A stretch of 64,000 nt of DNA from Coniferiporia sulphurascens (lineage: Eukaryota; Basidiomycota; Agaricomycetes; Hymenochaetales; Hymenochaetaceae). The DNA is taken from NCBI GenBank assembly GCA_002794785.1, contig NBBA01000014.1:1054001-1118000 (forward strand), given 5' to 3'. Below, piece by piece: positions 49,931 to 61,382 of the stretch; positions within the stretch are counted from its first letter, which is position 1; every line of letters begins with the position of its first letter. A program made the translations under genes and the position numbers. Under the pieces are notes generated by a model. The model saw only the letters and a list, made by a program, of their open reading frames with translations, made no database searches and was not told the origin of the DNA.

Positions 49931-51278
49931 CAGGCTCGCTGGCACGTGATGATCTACGGCGAGTACGCGAACCGGCGGGTCTTTTTTCCCTGCAGGCTAT
50001 TTGAAACCTTAGCATTGGTTTCACGGCTTGAAAGTGGAACGGAATACCCACATGGCCGAAGTTCTCATAACTACTCTCGTCCGCTGCATTCGTTACGACG
50101 CGCACCGTCGCTCAAAACGATAGATCCGTGTGGTCTGGGTGATTTCCCAACCATACGGCCGATAAGCCTCTCACAGAGGTTGTCTGTGAACTTCCACCAC
50201 AACGTGGCACGTCTGGATTATCAACGGTTTGCTCAAATCAATGAAATGTTCCTAGGTAGATATCGAAGCGTCCCTCATTCTCGCACGAAGTGTAGTGGAC
50301 TCTGGCGCCAGTACGACTTACTACTGCACGGCGTGCACTGACCGAATTCAGACTCGGAAGCAATTTTATAGGACTGCAGAGCCGAACGTCTTTTACAGAT
50401 GTCACAAGGCTTGATAACCAACACGGGGAAATATACCCGACGGAACGCTGAGGGAATAACTCACAGTAGCGCGCCCCTTAGCCTTTCGCAGCTTCGCTTC
50501 TCCCGATTTTGCTCTAACCTCTTCTTTTTGTATACAAAACAGAATATGGCCCTTTTCCAGTCTATGATCCGTGAAGGACGTGAATGGCCACATTGCCTTA
50601 GTGTCACCACAAGAAGGCCTCGTCTTAGATCGCTACACCTCACGTTCCCTCATCCTAAATTCCCGCAATTCCGAAAGCCGGTAAATTGTCTTCGTAGACT
50701 TCCCACTCCGTGTCGGGATACCAGAGCTAGTTATCCTGGGGCAATTCTGTGTCAGTACAGTTATCCTCAACGTACCGCGGGAGGATCACCAAACCTGCTG
50801 TGTAAGTAATGTTAGACGCGGCTACTCGTACACACTGCGATCTCCTTGTGTGGCCGAACCGGCTTGGCGTCTCATTGATCAAGCGCACGTTCCCAAATGT
50901 TTCGCGTGTTTCTCTTGCGCTCGCGCTAATGGGTATGCTAACTATACCTCCATAACAACTTACCAATGGCACCTCCTTTAGCGTTAACTTTCAGCGATGC
51001 CCTGAGGATCGGGAGCGTCGGAAGGGTCCCCAGCGAGTTTTGTTCAGGTGAAAGATCATCTCCCTAGGCCCGCAACTGTCGCAATATCCCGTTTGGCACC
51101 CCGCTGCACTGAACAAGTTTCTCCAGGCGCGTCCTGAGTGGAAATTATCAAATTGATGATAAGTTGTGGCTGCGGTTGGTGGCTCCTTTTACTGCCCGTG
51201 CTGCCACCCTGTTTTCCAATCCTGCATTTCAGCGGCACTAGCTTCAAGAAATGGTGTTTGAACATGTTCCGGAGACTG

Positions 51279-51286
51279 TATAAAAG
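51279..51286 (+). promoter_or_regulatory. TATA box of secreted-protein gene B
   Basis: TATAAAAG lies 112 bases upstream of the ATG at 51398 and matches the box at 44016-44023. Confidence 0.6.
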
Positions 51287-51397
51287 GTCCACAAAAGAGA
51301 CATGTTTTGGTCAGGTCGCTCTCACATTCGCCCTTTAGCTCCATAGCTCATCTACCCTCAACAAATATTTCCAACCTACCTCACTCTGACTAGCACC

Positions 51398-52061
51398 ATG
51401 CACTTTTCAACCCTTTTCAAGGCTACTGTTCAGTCTGCGGTTCTCCCGCTTGCTGCTACTGCTAGTCCTGTCAACACGGGGACGTTCGAGTTCAACGTCA
51501 CGGCTCCTTTAAAGGCCTTCAGAAACGTTTCGACAACGAACGCTTCACTTACTACGACATCACAACTGGCACGTAAGTGGAAGCGGTCCCCTCCTGACAT
51601 GTCGTGTAGATCGCTGAGCACAAACCCGTTCTCCCTATTGGTCTTTTAGTACCGCGTGCGGTGGAACGTACACCAACAGCGACTACGTGAGTTCATATTC
51701 TGTAATGTTTTACTTGATTCCTAAGATTCTTTATATTTTTTCTTTCAGGTTGTTGCGCTGAATGGTGCTGTAAGTTAACTTCGGGGGAAATCCTTTAGCG
51801 CTTCATTCTAAAGCCAATTACAGCAATACGGATCCGGAGGATACTGCTACGATTCCATCACCATCTCTGCCGAAGGCAAGACAACCACCGCGCAGATCGT
51901 TGACGAAGTAAGTTATGGTAAACTCTATAAAAGTGCAATGTTGACGTGTGAATTAGTGCCCGGGCTGCCCTTATGGAGGTCTTGACCTCACTGAAGGTCT
52001 TTTCGAGTACTTTGCGGATCTGAGTGTTGGGGTCCTTAGTGGCTCCTGGAACTTCAACTAA
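51398..52061 (+). pseudogene. Small secreted double-psi-barrel protein, copy B, frameshifted
   Basis: This is the paralogue of the gene at 44134-44794. The signal peptide is intact (LFKATVQSAVLPLAATASP) and so are the downstream exons (TACGGTYTNSDY, GSGGYCYDSITISAEGKTT, CPGCPYGGLDLTEGLFEYF). The frame breaks at about 51510-51515: copy A has AAGGG where copy B has AAAGG with one base fewer, so the reading changes before QKRFDNERF. Every later exon would be in register if one base were present. It is therefore either a very young pseudogene or an intact gene with a consensus error. The conserved TATA box and splice sites favour recent activity. Confidence 0.7.
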
Positions 52062-52548
52062 GTGCGCACGATATGGGAACTACAGGTTGCAGTGGGGATT
52101 AATATCGCGTTTATTCGAACGGAAGTCGCCAGCGAATTAGATGGCCATTATGCTGTCCTTTGGATCTATGAACACTATGTTCGAATGGTTGTATTAAACG
52201 GAGGATATTGTCCAATATAAGATTTACTGTAATTGAAATCTGTTGGGGGCATTCGCTGTTTGTCTGCCAATAGCAAGTGTTTTGATTAGAGTCACGACTA
52301 CATGGACTCAAGCCGAAGCTATGTTGAATATGGTCGAATTATAAAGGCAAACATTGGGTTCATTCCCAATCTAAAATTACTTGAAACTCGTGAGAAGTTT
52401 TCTGGACTTAGTCTGAGGTTGCACCTGCCGATTTTACCTACGTGAAAGTCGTAGCATGGTGACTTGATTCAGGCTGTGGGAGTTTCCCTCAATATCAGCT
52501 AAGAAATAGCGGGGGTTATTCCAGCATCCCTGACCCGACTTTCATGTC

Positions 52549-52760
52549 ATGGTCCATGCTCCTAGTATGCGTAGCGGTGAAGGGTTATTTAAGGGAGCTC
52601 TGGAAGTACAAAAAGAATGGTATATTTTGCTCATTAAAACAATCCAGAGGCCTCGGAGTTCTACGGCAAGCCACAGAAGTAGTACGTGGTCAAAGGCGAG
52701 GAATACTCGATTTCTTTTGATTATGACGACAAGGGGGCCGAGATCCAGGCGCCAGCGTGC
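52549..52760 (+). pseudogene. Unidentified gene relic, unit B (truncated)
   Basis: It is homologous to 45250-45475 of unit A (FKGALEVQKEW, then SISFDYDDKGAEIQ). It has an in-frame TAG after KPQK near 52678. About 290 bases present in copy A, including the 3' end of the relic, are missing after 52750. It is clearly dead in this copy. Confidence 0.45.
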
Positions 52761-52990
52761 CGTATGATGCCAGTGCTCTGCGCGCCAGGGCGGTTACTAA
52801 TTATAGGTCATATGTACTGCATTGATTGATACTTTTACTGGTACCTGAAGTTAATAAATGAATATATTGCAAAATGAATCAAAATGGAGCTCGGGTACTT
52901 ATTACAGCCCCGGAGCACCGCACTGCAATAGTACTATTTCAGTTGCTCACCTCGCCCTTTCCTAGTTACCCTGCCGATTCTTATTCCAAG

Positions 52991-54524
52991 ATGATAAACT
53001 TTCTCTTGAAGATTCTTCAAAGGCTGCTGAGCTACTACCCTGTAATATTACCGACTTTCTTCATCCTCTTCCGGGAGAGTGCCATTTCAGTCAAGGTTAG
53101 GGATTCTCTTTCCCACGTACATTCTCGATCCTCAACTCGTCATGGCTCGCAGACTTGGCAGGCTGTCCAGCGGATACCTTATACCAAACCCACGAGAAAG
53201 GATAGAGAAAACGAGGCTGCGCCTTGTCGGGTAAGCACACCTAAGGATGATTTGAAAACTGCTATCAGGGTCGTCATGGTCGTCATTTACTTCGGCGTAG
53301 TGTACTTGGTTCCCATATTCTTAAGGGGTGCACCGGCGAAGCTCAGGATTTTCTACCTTTGCACACTATCCGTACCATTCATTTACCTAGTGGGTCTGGT
53401 AAGCACCTGAATCCGCAGATATTTCAGAGTTCCTTTCACATAATAAATATTCTGCAGGTTGCGTCAACACAAAGTCATGATGCAGTTATCGTTCGCGACG
53501 TCGAGGGAAGTGAGTGTTGCATTGTCGGGCCTCTTTTGTCCTTATCTAAATTCCAATAATTAATAAATCTGATCAGAGCCCGTTACAATACCTCTGAAGG
53601 AAGGAGACAGCTCGTCACTTAAACGAGCGTTATCTTTCGCCTTTGGCGCACTGGTTGCCGTTGGTGCACTCTGGTTTGGCCACCCTTTGGCCGCCCTTGT
53701 CGTTTATGCTGCCTATATTCACGTCATCGTCCGCTCTGGACTTATCCTCTACCGCTAGGATAAGCTTAAAAAAACTCCTTTATTCGGCGGCCTTTGTGGT
53801 CAGTCTTCGCTCTCAATCCCATCTGCATACTCAACTGAATGTCTCACGAAGATCGTATTCACGGCAATAATCATGCTAGTGATGGCAATTATACTAACAA
53901 AGACATCGGACCGCAATCCTGCAGATACACTCGATCACCCTTCCAGTGACGAAAATATTATTATCATCAATTGGGGACAACTATACATGAACTCCACCTC
54001 ATGGATTGTCCTATTTCAGTTCAGTATCGTCTCATTGGCCTATCGCTTTGATTATTCCAATTCCCTCCCTCTCGTCTTTAAGCCAGCAATCTGCGCGGGG
54101 CGAGCACTGGGTTCCGTATTCCCCGCCCAACGTGTTTCGCGATTCGTGAAACGTTTCCTAGACCCTACTTTACTACCGCCCTCGTCGCGCTGTCCCTGCC
54201 CTATGTGGGAGTCGCAGCATGGCTTGAATGCTTCTCCGTTGAGGTGGGCTACGAATTAGCGAGCGGCATTCCTATGTTCTCGAGTCTATTATTGGTTGCA
54301 CCCTCAATACTCTTAGTGGCAGCGATGAAGGGACAGCTTGGAAAGCTCTGGAAGTACGAAGAGGACTGGGCGGCTATCCCTTCGATTAATGAGGGGTCAG
54401 AAGCCTCAAATGTCGATACTACGTTACAGAAATACGGGGCGAGGACGAGGACAAAGATAATTTACTTTATGAGTTGGCAGACCGCGGTGGAAAGGTCGAA
54501 TTCCAGGGCGGACATATTGCTTGA
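52991..54524 (+). CDS. Polytopic membrane protein, copy B, frames interrupted
   Basis: It is the paralogue of 45980-47524 with the same exon plan: FLLKILQRLLSYYPVILPTF, TWQAVQRIPYTKP, VASTQSHDAVIVRDVEG, ALSFAFGALVAVGALWFG, AIIMLVMAIILTKTS and WIVLFQFSIVSLAYRFDY. A TAG near 53756 falls inside the intron I infer, so it is not a coding stop. Two real breaks are seen relative to copy A. A run of five G (about 47101) is four G at about 54098. A second one-base shift occurs near 54438 before EDEDKDNLLYELAD. The end by homology is TGA 54522-54524. It may be a decaying copy or may contain consensus errors. Confidence 0.5.
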
Positions 54525-54765
54525 TAGTTTGATACACAGTATTTATGGACTGAAATTCGCATTTGCGAGGATACGTTCCATATGAGATATCTTGGTTATC
54601 GATAGGCTGGGCTTCTGTTGTATATACATTTGTTTGAGTTCACGATGATTTCAATATTATCAATATCTGCGAGTTCAAAAGGTATGATGCAACGCAGATC
54701 TTTATTCATATCTAATACACTCGGATCGCTTCGGGGTTGTCGGTACACTTATATGTACCATAAGT

Positions 54766-55688
54766 GACTGGTCACGATGGATTTTAGGTAGCTTGACAAT
54801 TTCTCTTGATCAGCTCATTTTCTCCCCCTAAAATATTCAACCATGTGTATAGACACATTATCTATACAATCACAAGCTTGGAGGGAAATACAGCTGGTTT
54901 TGCAATTGTAACTTGATAAAGACTAATTCCAAGGAATATGGTCTAAATTCGCTTTTTTGAGCCTCCTTCTCCCTGATAGAAACTTATCTGTATCACAGAA
55001 TCAGCTAAAAATTATTGGATGTGATCCACAGTCTGCATTAAACTTCCTGCGACACTCACAGGTGCTGCACTTGCATTGGCATTATATGACAACCATATGA
55101 TTTCGATTAAACCAATTTATATGCATGTTTTCGAGCCCAAAGTTGCTTCATCGTAACTGGAGTATTAACCTTGTTCCATTATTACTTCCACGAGCACATG
55201 TATGCTAGGCCTGTGCATCCACGTTTATAATTTCAGATGCAATGGTTGCTTTGTTGAGGGAGAATTTATGGATTATCAGAGAGCTCTTGAAATGGCCCGG
55301 GGTGCGACCGGTCATTTATGGTAGGACACGTGTGGCAAAATCAAGAAAATTCAAAGATATCTCAGTCTTTGAAGATGGGTTCCGCATGATCAGATGCGAG
55401 TAGTTAGTATCTCTTTCCTCCCCCACTAGAGTCCCGACCAAATCAGAGTTACACCTCAGGCTGGTGCAGCTGTGTGTTGCTTTGCTTCGACGCGGTGATG
55501 ATTTTTGTCATTTATCACGTCTGTAGCACGCGAGTTCGTTCCCATCTCCTTGATCCCAGCTAAGGAACCGGCTCCACAGACTATTTGTAGAGCCAGCCTG
55601 GAGTTTCTCTACCAAACGAACTTCACTTTTTTATCCACACCAACTCCAAGCGACTACGCCACTGTGCAGATTTTGAGACTAGCCTATA
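54766..55688. other. AT-rich intergenic region
   Basis: No ORF with recognisable features is present up to the NIS1-like gene. The ORF beginning at 55505 reads into the secreted gene but has no ATG. Nothing else is seen. Confidence 0.5.
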
Positions 55689-56265
55689 ATGAACGATTCT
55701 TGTGTGTTTTCCTTTTTGCCGCTACGACTCTTGCTCAGGGAATCTCGATCTTCGGTCCATCCGTGAACCAGTCACTCACGACTGGGCAGAACAGCACGGT
55801 CTCGGTTGTCAAACCCGTACGTCTTGGCCTTCGCCACTGATTTCCTCAAGGGCCCCCGACATTTCTTACTATTATTCTGCACAGGACACTCTGACCGGGT
55901 CCACGGAAATTGGTATCGGTATCGCGCTTCAGTCCTGCAGCGAAATTCCCTGCGAGGACGTAAGTGAACGGCTTGGATTCATTCTGTACGCAGGGCCGTT
56001 CGCCCCCGAGCGCGGCGCGGGTGACGAAGGCCAGCCCTTCCAGAACTTTTCCGTCGCAATCCCTAGCGGTTATCCGCTGGGCCCTGCTGTGTTAAGCATC
56101 GCGCATGCAAATTTGGTCGGGGTGAGCAAATTGCTTCAGATTCTGATTTAGGACGCCGTTTCGTATTGATTCTAAACGCGCGTAACGTTGCAGGCCGGGC
56201 CCTTCTTAGTCACTGAGATTGCCAACGTGACAATCAACATAATTGCTGAAGAAGGCCTGTGCTGA
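55689..56265 (+). CDS. NIS1-like secreted effector-family protein
   Basis: A small secreted protein with three exons. After the hydrophobic leader (FLCVFLFAATTLAQG) the mature part reads ISIFGPSVNQSLTTGQNSTV. After an intron it continues DTLTGSTEIGIGIALQSC, LGFILYAGPFAPE, FQNFSVAIPSGYPLGPAVLS and AHANLVG. The last exon begins AGPFLVTEI and ends EEGLC at 56265. The pattern of IGI-LQSC, ILYAGPF, QNFSV and AHxxLxGAGPF is that of the NIS1 family, first described as cell-death-inducing effectors of plant-pathogenic fungi and also widespread in saprotrophs. The ATG at 55689 is one base out of frame with the leader, as if a base were missing within the first codons. The role here is unknown. Confidence 0.7.
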
Positions 56266-56737
56266 TAGACATCATGATCTCTGACGGACTTCCATCAGTT
56301 TCGGAATGATTTTCTCCATATACTTGCTACTTACGTGTATATCGGGGCAATCTCTTCTGAGAGCGGTTTCAGATCGTTACACCTGTACGCATCATTTCGT
56401 ATCTGTTTATACGGACAAAATAGATTTCGTCAACCTGAATGTTCATCGGTCGGGTTAAAAATCATCCGGGAAATGTTGGGGTGCCCTCTCGTAGTTGCAG
56501 ATGTCCTTTCCGTGTATGAGGTTGCTAAGCGCGCTAAACCGAGTAGGCCTTTACACAGATCATCTATCTTTGTATCTCCATTCATTTCAAGTTACATCAG
56601 TAAAGCCGCAATTCAGTAAACACGCGGCTTTCTTCTTATCCTTCTTTGTTCGAGTTAAATCATGGCCATTCTGCCTCATTCTCGGATGGAAGCCCGAAAT
56701 TTTCGAGATCCCTCTGCACACATCATTAGTGGTACGA

Positions 56738-58145
56738 TCACCACTTCTCAAAGTCGAACCGGCCGTGTAACCGTGTGACGATTTCGAGGAAGTTGGGATC
56801 GTTCTCTGGTGTGATGTGCCCATGTCGAATAAGGAAGTCGATGAGGACTGGGGCGGACGGTTTAGTCGGTCCGGCAGAAGAGAGGAAATCAGTGCGGTCA
56901 AAATGATCTGCGGGCATGAAGGGAAAACGTTAATTATATGCACGTACCTAGTGCGCAATTTGGTTTGAAGAGTTTCTTGTGTATGCGCGATATAATCTCG
57001 CTAAGCGGGAGGAGCTGTTCACCAGGTTCAATGAAAGTAAGCGCCAATGAAAGGAGAAGGTTTCGTAGATTAGAGTTCAGGACTGGAAGTGCACCTCAAA
57101 CGACTCGACTTCGCCGTCCAGTGGCTTTGGACGAAAAGATTCGAGTTCTTCGGCAGTAATTCCTGACGGGACCTTCAGCTCGTAGACGTATCTATTAAAA
57201 ATTGAATACCATATAAGCGGTGATAACCCCTCAATATGCGAGAACTCGATACTTACTCAACTTCGGGCTGAAGCCACCGTCCATTCTTCCTTAATAATAT
57301 TGGATTGAAGCTTTTAGGTTACGCTTAACTCAACATAGCTGAGAATGTACGTACTGGAAGAAGTAGCTCACTGCACCAACAGAGCGCGTGTACAAGCGAA
57401 CGATATTCTCAGCAATGGACGCTTCTTCCATAGATTCTTTAACAAGTGACTCAAAAGGAGACAGCCCGGATGGAATTCCCCCCGCGACTGTGTTATCGAG
57501 ATAGCCGGGCCAGCTGAAAAAAAATTAGTTAGTTGCAATTTACTGAGGAGAATAAAATGACACATACGTTTGCTTAGTTTTCGCGCGTGTCGGGACCCAT
57601 ATCATCGTCTCCTCATCCGAGCCAGGCGTAGGAGGCTTATAGATAGTCATGTGCACCCCGTACGTAACTATGCCGAATAGTGATGACGCTGCGCGCTCGA
57701 CTTCGGACTCGGTTGTTTCGAGTGCCTGTGGGCCAAAAGGGTTGCTATAAACAGGATATAGTTCATTGCGCCACATATGACCGCCGATAACGGATGAAAA
57801 TAGGCCTGTGTCGCGCCAGCGGATGCATGTTGCGGCAAGGGCTGCGGAACGAGCGGATGGGGTGCTAAGATGCGGCGCGAAATGCACAAAAGAGACACGA
57901 GATTCGGGCCCGGACTCAGAGTCGTCATGGTGACGGAAGACGAGCACCCAAGATGGTGGGCTATTTTCCTTGCTAGATAGTTCGTTGTCATCTCGAAGGG
58001 CCTGTATGACCTCGGGCCAGAGCAGGCCAACGGCCGAGCGCGGGTCGGCAGACAGACAAAACGGGACGAGGTCGGCGCGATGTGCGGAGAGTCTGAAGTT
58101 ATCGCAGAGCTCTATTAAAGGGAGAAAACTAGAAACCATATTCAT
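56738..58145 (-). CDS. Nudix hydrolase, thiamine-diphosphate type
   Basis: The N-terminal half (MNMVSSFLPLIELCDNFRLS through FRHHDDSESGPESRVSFVHF) is the DUF4743-type domain that precedes Nudix in the yeast YJR142W / Tnr3 family. The Nudix domain starts near TYGVHMTIYK. The Nudix box GGIPSGLSPFESLVKESMEEA matches the GX5EX7REUXEEXGU pattern with Lys at the usual Arg position. The glutamates for metal binding are present. Later exons read QPEVEYVYELKVPSG and LSEIISRIHKKLFKPNCALD, ending RLHGRFDFEKW. Relatives hydrolyse damaged forms of thiamine diphosphate; that activity is inferred here. Four or five exons have short introns. The start could also be Met3 at 58139. The gene is divergent from MIC12, 180 bases away. 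Confidence 0.82.
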
Positions 58146-58325
58146 AAATTCAATGTCTCTGAATTTATCTGAGTAGGTCGTTGGGCTGACTTGATCGTAA
58201 GTTTTTAAAATTCTGTTTACTGTAATGACGCTTTAGGCAAGAGGATATCCTTTCGCAGAAATGTCACGCACACCCCTTCGATAGTTACCCGTTTAGACAA
58301 TGTCACACCTTTGTCCGACGCCGCC

Positions 58326-58773
58326 ATGTCATTTCTTGTCGGCACGCTTTCAGGCGCCGTTGTGGCTGGCGGAGTATGCAATAATGTCCCCCAGTTTTTA
58401 CTTTTATCATGCTAACGACAATGTCTAGGTATACTATGGATTCTCGAACCTAATTAAGGGCCAAACAGAAACACACCGTGCAGAGTGAGTGAGCACCCAT
58501 TCGCCAGGCATCGCGAGTGTTCAAACAAATCTGACTCTCTCTTTTTCGTGAAGAATGCATGCACTTGCGTACAAACTTGTTGCTCCTCCTGCTTCGACTG
58601 TGCCCGCTTCTCTGCCTGCTGCTGATCGCGTCACACACGCACCTGTCCGTTCTCTGCTTCAGGGTCGCTGGAATCAGGAGGTCGAGGGCGTCTTCAGGAC
58701 TGTAGCAAGTTGGGAAAGGGGAACAGCGGAATGGGGGAGGAAATGGCTGTATGGTGGCTCGCGCCAGGTGTGA
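58326..58773 (+). CDS. MIC12: MICOS complex subunit Mic12
   Basis: Three exons (58326-58373, 58429-58484, 58554-58773) join exactly in frame to 107 residues. The N-terminus MSFLVGTLSGAVVAGGVYYG followed by FSNLIKGQTETHRA is the characteristic glycine-rich single membrane segment and basic matrix stub of fungal Mic12/Aim5. This small inner-membrane protein links Mic10 and Mic60 at crista junctions. The C-terminal part includes a weakly conserved region (APVRSLLQGRWNQEVEGVF) and ends GGSRQV. The length suits the family. The promoter is shared with the divergent Nudix gene: 180 bases separate the start codons. Confidence 0.82.
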
Positions 58774-59793
58774 GGTGTAAGTGGTTTCAGGCGCGTGTCC
58801 TTCCATGAAAAGGGAAGAACTGATGTAGAGATCGTTTCAGGCGCTGGATGTTGTACATATATTTTTACACACAATCATAGATGTTTTATCGCCGAATTTC
58901 CCGAAACTGTAGCTATGCTAAGGAAAGCGACGTTGCGAAAAGCATTTTTCTGATGGTCCTGCTGAGATCTGCAGGTCCCTGGACACGAGCGTACAAGCCA
59001 ATGCTGATCACCGGAACATACTAGCACGAATATTGCGGAACGATACATGTGGATATGTGACGTGGCTCAAAAGTAACAACCGGGGCTCGCGGGAACAACT
59101 TTCTTGTGCGTCTTGATGTCCACCTTATTAGGACCTTATCTGTTCCTGCACAAGTGCGTATGCGGCTTGACACACAGTACTCATCATCTCAACTGTGTGT
59201 AGTATATTTGGCGTCTAGGCTTAACGACCGGAAATGAACTGGTGCCTGGCTTCAATCAGATTTCATTTCAATCTACTCGTCTCGCACGTGATCATATACA
59301 GTACATGACTACCTTGAGTCTACGATGTCCGAACTCTGTGTTTCGATGGCGCTAAGAGCCTCCTTGGTTCTGAGTGCTTCTCACGCGACAGTGCTCCGAA
59401 TTCTAGGTGACGTCGTTTCTGTCTATTGTCTACAACCATGGCCATAACCGGCTCTATTGTCTACATCGTCAGGCATCGTGCGGCGACTTTACCTGTGCTT
59501 GGGTCTCGATTTAATGGAATAGTTGCTACCTACGTCGACTTGCATTACCGGTCGTTGTGGCCTACCTGGGCCTTTAGGTTATTAACCTTTTTGTGACTAA
59601 AGTTGAGCCCCATACGTATTGAGAAATTTTAATACACTTACTCTGTCTGTCCAGCTTCGATTTTTGCAGGGAATCGATCTCGGCCCATAGCGCCAGTGCT
59701 GTGCGATGCGCACGGTGGTATATAGCGAGAGCTCCGTTTCTCTGCTTTCATATCTTCTTCTCGTCACCCGCTCCGATATTATACCGCCGCGCA
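58774..59793. other. Intergenic region
   Basis: About 1 kb without a recognised gene, RNA or repeat lies downstream of MIC12. Confidence 0.5.
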
Positions 59794-60661
59794 ATGGTTG
59801 GGATTGGCAGCATCGCGCACATCGTCGTCGGTGTCAAGCGGCTCTCGCTCAGATTGGTTTGCCTGTTTCCGACTGTCCCCAACTTATGCATACACGAACA
59901 ACCCGTCTTTTCAACCGACTACGCCGCCGATGAGTCCATGGACATCATGCATTCCTCGAGCAGTTACGGCACCAGCGAATGTTACGCATCGTTGGCATCT
60001 CTTTCTGATTGCCAGGACTCCCATGGAGGCAGCCTACAGCCTGTCCCTACATCTGCACGCTGGTCGGGAATCGTGCGCCCAATCATCACTCTGGCACAGT
60101 TGGAGACCGCGCTCAGCGAGAATCGTCGGTCTCTCGCCCTTGCGGACTTCTCCGTACCCCCTTGTGCAGAGGAGCCCCGCCCAGACTCGACTGTTCCAGG
60201 GCTTCGCTTCCCCAGCCCATCTCTCGATGCGGAATCCCGAAGGTCGGTAAGGCATTCTTCAATGGTAAACAGAAGTGTACGTATTAATCCCGCATCCGTG
60301 CTCGAACAACTTCTTAAACCTAAACCTGCTTCTCTAGTCATTCGGCATTGGTCCAGGCCTTTATCCACATGAACGTGGGCTTACACCACCTCCAGAGCAC
60401 TTCCGTCGGCGGGCCCGTGCACTTAACAGGGGTAATGCGCATACGGACGGTAAAAGGCGACGCCCCCTGCCGACGCCTCCCGTTCAAATGAGCCACTGCG
60501 ATCCTCTTCCCTCGCCGCAGATTCCCTCGCCGCAAGTACTACATTGCCAACCCGCGAGTGTGGGCACTCGGATCCAAAAGATCAATGGCAGGCCACCGAT
60601 CCTAAGTCCGAGCCGAAAAGGGAACGCGGGCCGCCCCACCTCCGATTTCAACATGGTCTAA
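59794..60661 (+). CDS. Hypothetical Ser/Pro-rich protein
   Basis: Two exons, 59794-60276 and 60338-60661, joined by a 61-base GT..CTCTAG intron give 268 residues with no recognised domain. The clearest coding part reads DESMDIMHSSSSYGTSECYA, LALADFSVPPCAEEPRPDST and, in exon 2, FGIGPGLYPHERGLTPPPEH then a Pro-rich basic stretch (KRRRPLPTPPVQ) ending TSDFNMV. It looks like a disordered cytoplasmic or nuclear protein. The N-terminal frame is doubtful: a neighbouring frame (ASRTSSSVSSGSRSDWF up to QPTTPP at 59929) looks more protein-like than the one used, so a missing base there is possible. Confidence 0.45.
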
Positions 60662-61382
60662 ATGGATTCACGGGGTCTGGGAAGGAAGATCCGTTGTGTT
60701 GTAAAGCGCTGGGTGACGTCCGGTCGCTGCCAGGTGCAAGATGGATTTCGTTGTATTTTTATGATAAACTCAGTAAGGATGGACTACTGAGCTATAACGC
60801 ACGTTCGGACTTAATCTCCGGGGGCGAGGCTGGTCCTCTCCGCCACTGTTCGCCTTGTATATTTATTGCCATCTACTCTTCCCGACACAGCAGTGTCAGT
60901 CTGTATCATGTATCAACCTGTATAACTACGCATCACATCTTTGCTCTTGATCCACAGTCATGTATGATAGTCGACTTGCGCCTTGTCCCCTTTGGCTTGG
61001 CGGAGAACGTCGAGCTAGTGGGCTTAAAGGTTGGCCATAATTGACTGCCAGCTTGTCGGCCTCGATTTTCAAGAGCGGTGTGGCAGGGTCCGAGTATGAT
61101 GCACGCATGCCAGTGACGAACGCGGCTGACGCTTATGTCACCCCGAACAGTGGCTTTAAAACTCGCGATTCGACTTCAGTTCCGTTCTCCCATCTTGGCC
61201 CGCAACTGCAACATTGTTTTGAAAAGCAGCCGCTTCCCTCAGCCACGAATACCAAGATCAAGCATCGCTTGAACAGCTCTCAACCTGTAACTAGCTCAGA
61301 AGACTACATCGGGATCTCAGACTCAACGTGCCACCACCCATCTGCCATCGCACGCTAGTAGTAAACTTGCGCCCCTTCAGCC
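60662..61382. other. Intergenic region with weak ORFs
   Basis: Plus-strand ORFs at 60544-61044 and 61041-61358 are open but show no domain, signal or convincing splice joins, so they are not called as genes. Confidence 0.4.

Larger units (their letters stand above)
48258..54765. repeat. Tandem duplication, unit B
   Basis: This is the second copy of the segment at 41200-47765, in the same orientation and gene order. It carries more damage: a one-base deletion in the secreted-protein gene, two apparent one-base deletions in the membrane-protein gene, and loss of most of the unidentified relic. The ends are approximate. Confidence 0.85.

Noticed and set aside
53740..53800. In-frame TAG in membrane-protein copy B as a nonsense mutation
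   Set aside because: An intron from GTCCGC to GTGGTCAG removes it and keeps the frame; the equivalent intron is also needed in copy A.
55505..55840. 111-codon ORF as the NIS1-like gene start
   Set aside because: It begins at a non-ATG codon and its first 60 residues are not signal-like; only the last part is the secreted protein leader.
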